Assembly: GCF_002153605.1 (NCBI RefSeq)
Contig: NZ_JOPG01000022.1
Span: forward strand, 107,098 to 171,097
Length of the DNA: 64,000 bases
Direction of reading: 5' to 3'
DNA from: Acetobacter malorum
GTDB lineage: Bacteria > Pseudomonadota > Alphaproteobacteria > Acetobacterales > Acetobacteraceae
A program made the position numbers and the translations under genes. Within the stretch, counting starts at the first letter, position 1, and the number at the start of each line of letters is the position of its first letter. Below the pieces are notes generated by a model. It did not search any database and was not told the origin of the DNA. It saw only the letters and a list, made by a program, of their open reading frames with translations. Positions 59,768 to 64,000 of this stretch are shown piece by piece.

Positions 59768-62431
59768 TCAGTTTGAAGAAGAGGACGAAGACGGCGGTTC
59801 TGATGTCTCATCCCCCGCAGCATCATCCGCAGGCTTCGCAGAGGGTGGCATCTTGCTCTCCAGCTTCAGCAGAGCCGTCGCCGCCTGACCGGGCCGCTCA
59901 CTCCCCTTCTCAGCCGGAGCAGCGCCCGGCACCAGCTTAATGGCGCGTTCGCCCTCTTCACGCTTACGCCGCAGCTTTTCAATATTTTCCAGCACCAGCG
60001 GATATTCTTCCACCAGCCTCCGGAAGCGTGAGGCACTGATAACCATGAAATGCCCGAACTGCACCGCACGGATATTGGCCGGGCACCGCTCGTTGTTAAT
60101 GGTGGAGAGCGCCCCAATCAGGTCGCCCGCACCGTAGAGCACATCCCGCTCGGCCACATGCGATTCCGCCAGCCCCGCGCTGATGAAGTAGATATTGCGG
60201 ATCTTGCGCCCCCGGCGGCAGATCAGCTCCTGCGGCGCCACAAAGCGCAGAGACGTCGTGGTTGCCAGATCATGCAGTTCCGCATTGGGCAGACCGCGGA
60301 ATACGGCAGCATGTTTCAGGCGGCTTTCAATCCCGCTGCGCAGGTCAAAACTCAGCGGCTTGTCCAGCCGATGGCGGCGGCGTTCCAGCTCTTTCAGCAA
60401 CTCACGGTTCAGCTCGTCACTAATCAGGGATTCCGCCAGCAGGGAGTCATATTCCTCCCCTTCCAGCCGCAGCACGATCTGCCGGAAAATCCGGTTTTCC
60501 AGCGCTTCCGAATACCCATGATAATGCAGCCGCAGGGTCTCCAGCGCCTCATCCAGCAGCTTGCGCTGCCGCTGAAGCACCTCGGCCACAACCTCACCAA
60601 TACGGCTCCCCAGCGTCGGCTCCAGCCGCTCACTCATGAAGCGTGTGAGCGAGATGGACACAAAATGTGCCACCATCAGCATTTCAAAACGCTCGGCCAT
60701 GCAGAGCATCAGGGGCCGGTCGATGCGCAGATTTTTATGAATCCACTGCGCAGCCTTAAAGCGCAGAGACGGGCTCAGCCGCTTGCGCAGGGCCCGCACA
60801 TACCCCAAACGCCCTTCCAGCCGTGCACCGTCAATCGCCGCTTCAGAAGACCGCAGCAGGGTTTCCATCACCCGGCGGGACAAGCCCTGAATACGGAACA
60901 GGTCCAGCAGAACGGACCGCTCCTGGCTGGCGATGGTAATCAGAGCCAGGTTCACGCGCTGCGTATCGCCCAGCGCGGTATCGAACGAGTTAGCGGCCTG
61001 TTCCTCATGCGCACGGCGGTCGACCTGTTCAATAACAGTGCCAGTCGCATCCGTGGAAAAGCCCAGTCCGTCCGCCAGTTTCTCAGCCCGGTCCTTTACA
61101 TTTTCCAGACCAATGCTCAGCACCTGATGCCGCATGGCTTCATCAATGGGTGAAAGCTTGTCGAGCTTGAGGAACAGCACCAGAGACCGCAGCGTCGTGC
61201 CGTTCAGCAGCAGCGTAATCAGTACGAAGCCGGTTGCGAGAATACCGATAAAGTGGGCGACAGGCGTGGAGACACGTTCGTTCTCCGTCACAGCCAGCGC
61301 CAGCGCCAGCGTAATAGCCCCGCGCAGACCGCCCCAGACCATGGTGACCTTGAACGGTGTCGGCACAGGGGGCGCCAGCTTGGTCATGGCGAGGAAAGGC
61401 AGCAGACCAAACACCACCGCGCCACGCGCAGCCAGCCCGGCGACGCTGGCAATCAGGATCAGCACACAGTCCCACCGGGTCATGCCCACCAGCAGATGCG
61501 GCACCAGCATGGACGCCAGCACGAACACCAGAGACCCCGCCCAGAACACAAGCTGCTGCCAGAGCTGGTTGAGGAAGAGCCATGTCTGTGGCCGGACCGT
61601 GGATGGTCCATAAACAGAGAGCGTCAGCCCGGCAGCCGCCGTGGCCACCACGCCGGACACGCCCAGAAATTCATCCGAGACAATATAGGCTACATACGGC
61701 AGTGCCACAGTCAGCGTGATTTCCGCCGCGGCTGAGCCGCCGAGGGCCGTAATCATCATCAGGGTCAGCTGGCCAAACACCACCCCCACAATCAGCGCTC
61801 CGACAAACGAGATCACGAACGAGATCACCGCCTCGCCCGGATGAATGGCGTGATGCAGCGTGACGGACGGCAGCAGAATGGAGAAGATGGAAATGGCCGC
61901 CGCATCGTTCAGCAGCGCCTCGCCTTCCACAAGACGGGTCAGACGCGTTGCGGCCCCGATGTCACGGAAAATCCCGGCCACAGCAGAGGGATCAGTCGTC
62001 GCCACAATGGAGCCAAGCAGCAGGCAGACAACCAGCGGCATCTCTGCAAACGGATACAGCGCCAGCCCGATAGCACCTGTGGAGACCACAACAGCCACCA
62101 CAGCCAGCAGCAAAACCGTCGCGGCCTCATGCGCCAGACGCCGCACATCAATGGCCAGCGCGCCCTGAAAAACCAGTACCGGCAGGAAGATCAGCAGGAA
62201 CGCTTCACTATTGATGGGGAAGTCGAGCAGCGTTTCCGCAATGCCGTTCAGCGCGGACGTATGCGTGGTGCGCAGGGCAAGGTCGGCCAGACTACCGATA
62301 ATAATGCCGACAATAGCCAGCAGCACGGTTTCAGACAGTTCCAGCCTGCGGGCAATGGGCTGCACCGTGCTGACAATGACCAGAAGAAGCGCAATGGCAA
62401 GCAGTACCGCAGCCAAACCCGTTACCGCCAT
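59768..62431 (-). CDS. CPA1 Na+/H+ antiporter with C-terminal cyclic-nucleotide-binding-like domain
   Basis: An 887-residue inner-membrane antiporter. About 12 TM helices span residues 1-430, with the conserved ion-site segment EGEALLNDAAAISIF (about 168-182). A helical cytosolic region (about 450-700) and a cNMP-binding-fold domain (about 710-830, FRGLPNAELHDLA to YPLVLENIEKL) follow, and the tail is Ser-rich. In the cNMP domain the phosphate-binding cassette (FGE...RxA) is not recognisable: GALSTINNERCPANIRA stands in its place, so cAMP binding is doubtful. It probably exports Na+ or K+ against protons for pH homeostasis. It is divergent from fumC. Confidence 0.88.
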   Translation of the reverse strand: MAVTGLAAVLLAIALLLVIVSTVQPIARRLELSETVLLAIVGIIIGSLADLALRTTHTSALNGIAETLLDFPINSEAFLLIFLPVLVFQGALAIDVRRLAHEAATVLLLAVVAVVVSTGAIGLALYPFAEMPLVVCLLLGSIVATTDPSAVAGIFRDIGAATRLTRLVEGEALLNDAAAISIFSILLPSVTLHHAIHPGEAVISFVISFVGALIVGVVFGQLTLMMITALGGSAAAEITLTVALPYVAYIVSDEFLGVSGVVATAAAGLTLSVYGPSTVRPQTWLFLNQLWQQLVFWAGSLVFVLASMLVPHLLVGMTRWDCVLILIASVAGLAARGAVVFGLLPFLAMTKLAPPVPTPFKVTMVWGGLRGAITLALALAVTENERVSTPVAHFIGILATGFVLITLLLNGTTLRSLVLFLKLDKLSPIDEAMRHQVLSIGLENVKDRAEKLADGLGFSTDATGTVIEQVDRRAHEEQAANSFDTALGDTQRVNLALITIASQERSVLLDLFRIQGLSRRVMETLLRSSEAAIDGARLEGRLGYVRALRKRLSPSLRFKAAQWIHKNLRIDRPLMLCMAERFEMLMVAHFVSISLTRFMSERLEPTLGSRIGEVVAEVLQRQRKLLDEALETLRLHYHGYSEALENRIFRQIVLRLEGEEYDSLLAESLISDELNRELLKELERRRHRLDKPLSFDLRSGIESRLKHAAVFRGLPNAELHDLATTTSLRFVAPQELICRRGRKIRNIYFISAGLAESHVAERDVLYGAGDLIGALSTINNERCPANIRAVQFGHFMVISASRFRRLVEEYPLVLENIEKLRRKREEGERAIKLVPGAAPAEKGSERPGQAATALLKLESKMPPSAKPADDAAGDETSEPPSSSSSSN

Positions 62432-62731
62432 ACCCTCTTTGCTCCTCCAGCCAGATTATTCTGCAATCAGATCTTCCTGTTACACGATGATAAGGCACCA
62501 GAAAGGCAGACGTTCCAGAATGTGAGTGTCTTTTAACACACACATCGAACGAACACCTACCTCCCCCCGCGCGTTTCCTGCGTTGCAGAAAGGCTCTGGC
62601 GCGAAGGGAGCCTCGCTGCAATGTGACTTTATTCTGACATGCGGCAGCTATGCCACACCCCATATTGGAAAAAGGACGCCAGACCTCCGCACCACGGCAT
62701 GAGGCCGGCATGAACAATCGGGATGCGTATC
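62432..62731. promoter_or_regulatory. Divergent antiporter/fumC intergenic region
   Basis: A 300-base gap between the two divergent starts. It should hold both promoters, but I could not pick a convincing -35/-10 pair. No gene or repeat stands out. Confidence 0.35.
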
Positions 62732-64000
62732 ATGACCACACCACCCAAAATCACAGACTGCCCCGTTGGCCTGACGGCAACCGGGTTCCGCATGGAGCGG
62801 GACTCAATGGGCGAAATCAAGGTGCCCGCAGACAAATACTGGGGGGCACAGACCCAGCGCAGCCTCGTGCATTTCTCCATTGGGGAAGACCACATGCCCC
62901 TCCCCCTGTGCCATGCCTATGCGGTGGTCAAAAAAGCCGCGGCTCTGGTCAACGCGGCAGACGGACGGATGCCGCAATGGAAGGCTGACCTGATTGCCCG
63001 CGTGGCGGACGAAATCTGTGCCGGCAAACTGGATGCGCATTTCCCACTTTATGTCTGGCAGACAGGCTCCGGCACCCAGACGAACATGAATCTGAATGAG
63101 GTCATCGCCAACCGGGCCATTCAGCTTGCAGGAGGTGAAGTCGGCTCCAAAACACCGGTGCATCCGAATGATGACGTCAACATGGGTCAGTCGAGCAATG
63201 ACTCCTTTCCCACGGCCATGCATGTCGTCACGCTGCTGGAAATAGAAGACCGGCTGATCCCCGCTGTGGAAGCCCTAAGCGACAGCATCCAGAGCAAAGC
63301 CGAGCAGTGGATGAATGTTGTCAAAATTGGCCGCACCCACCTGCAGGACGCCGTGCCGCTTACCGTCGGGCAGGAATGGTCCGGCTGGGCCTGTATGCTG
63401 GAAGATGCTCTGGGCAACCTGCGCACCGCGCGCGAGGGTCTGTTTCAGCTTGCTGCGGGTGGCACCGCCGTCGGCACCGGTCTGAACGCCCCCGCAGGCT
63501 TCAGCAAAGCCATTGCCAGCAAGATTGCCGAGCTGACAGACCGCCCGTTTGTCACCGCTCCCAACAAATTCGCGGCTCTGGGTGGGCTGGATGCCATGGT
63601 CCGGGCCTCTGCCGGATTGCGCGGGCTGGCCGTTCCCCTGTTGAAAATTGCCAATGACATGCGGCTGCTGGCCTCCGGCCCCCGCTGCGGGCTTGGAGAA
63701 CTCCACCTGCCGGAGAACGAGCCTGGCTCCTCCATCATGCCCGGCAAGGTCAATCCGACCCAGTGCGAAGCCATGGTAATGATTGCCTCACAGGTTCTGG
63801 GCAATGATGCCACCGTGGGCTTTGCCGCCAGCCAGGGCCAGCTGGACCTGAACGTGATGCGCCCGGTCATTCTGGCCAACTGTCTGCACAGCATCCGTAT
63901 TCTGGCGGATGGCTGCCGGAACTTCAGAGTTTTCTCGGTGGAAGGAACGGAACTGAATGAGCCGCATCTTGCACAGTATGTGAATGGCTCCGTCATGCTC
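62732..64000 (+). CDS. fumC: Fumarate hydratase class II (3' end beyond window)
   Basis: An oxygen-stable fumarase converting fumarate to malate in the TCA cycle. The 423 codons present show [49 protein letters not shown], the catalytic-His [10 protein letters not shown], and the superfamily signature [13 protein letters not shown] with the mobile catalytic loop. A full FumC is about 460-470 residues, so roughly 40 are missing at the right edge. ATG 62732 gives a short leader before the conserved start; GGGAT lies upstream. It belongs functionally with the citrate synthase, AarC and isocitrate dehydrogenase in this window. Confidence 0.96.
   Translation, partial: MTTPPKITDCPVGLTATGFRMERDSMGEIKVPADKYWGAQTQRSLVHFSIGEDHMPLPLCHAYAVVKKAAALVNAADGRMPQWKADLIARVADEICAGKLDAHFPLYVWQTGSGTQTNMNLNEVIANRAIQLAGGEVGSKTPVHPNDDVNMGQSSNDSFPTAMHVVTLLEIEDRLIPAVEALSDSIQSKAEQWMNVVKIGRTHLQDAVPLTVGQEWSGWACMLEDALGNLRTAREGLFQLAAGGTAVGTGLNAPAGFSKAIASKIAELTDRPFVTAPNKFAALGGLDAMVRASAGLRGLAVPLLKIANDMRLLASGPRCGLGELHLPENEPGSSIMPGKVNPTQCEAMVMIASQVLGNDATVGFAASQGQLDLNVMRPVILANCLHSIRILADGCRNFRVFSVEGTELNEPHLAQYVNGSVML

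Overview
This window looks like chromosomal DNA of an acetic acid bacterium (Acetobacteraceae, most likely Acetobacter or a close relative). The best evidence is a succinyl-CoA:acetate CoA-transferase very similar to AarC of Acetobacter aceti, lying near an AarA-type citrate synthase and a SixA-like phosphatase. Supporting signs are the alphaproteobacterial gene orders (miaB-phoH-ybeY-corC, DUF465-purE-purK), TrcR (DUF1013), ELM1-like and HdeD proteins, and high GC with densely packed overlapping genes. Almost everything is housekeeping. I see no insertion sequence, prophage, CRISPR array, rRNA or tRNA.

Layout. 1-9.9 kb: 5' part of uvrC (runs off the left edge), an M19 dipeptidase, xthA, and the coupled tamA-tamB pair for outer-membrane assembly. 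10-16 kb: plsC-like acyltransferase, the overlapping miaB-phoH-ybeY-corC run, and a Tat-exported DsbA-like protein. 16-21.4 kb: an unusually long SMC followed by a membrane-anchored protein resembling the C-terminal half of a GDPD barrel. 21.4-26.3 kb: the acetate-handling locus (aarC reversed, metallophosphoesterase, chorismate mutase, sixA, citrate synthase). 26.3-31.8 kb: a small conserved-looking protein, ELM1-like protein, pyrE, murI, polyprenyl synthase and an N6-adenine methyltransferase. 32-36.2 kb: nrdA-nrdB behind a promoter with two NrdR-like boxes, and a Gfo/Idh/MocA oxidoreductase. 36.2-39.1 kb: a structured leader and secD-secF. 39.1-42.9 kb: lipoprotein, mscL, rpmE, hsp20 behind a ROSE-type RNA thermometer, trcR and two DUF465 proteins. 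42.9-48.5 kb: purE-purK, two tandem RadC-family genes (one with an intact JAMM site, one without) and a UvrD/PcrA helicase. 48.5-56.6 kb: prmA, aminopeptidase P, NAD-type isocitrate dehydrogenase, Nudix protein, MFS transporter, prfC and rpsD. 56.9-64 kb: HdeD, a TetR regulator divergent from an aldehyde dehydrogenase with paired operators, a large CPA1 antiporter with a degenerate cNMP domain, and fumC (runs off the right edge).

How the genes fit together. Citrate synthase, AarC, isocitrate dehydrogenase and fumarase are four steps of the modified TCA cycle that these bacteria use to burn acetate. HdeD, the Hsp20 thermometer, MscL, the antiporter and aldehyde dehydrogenase fit life in acid, heat and ethanol. 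Regulation is readable in several places: NrdR-like boxes over the nrd promoter, a bulged-G hairpin on the hsp20 ribosome-binding site, and twin GTTT-N7-AAAC operators between the TetR gene and the aldehyde dehydrogenase gene.

The items most worth follow-up are the RadC MPN+/MPN- pair, the secD leader with partial cobalamin-riboswitch-like motifs, the GDPD-like protein behind smc, and the rearranged aar locus.
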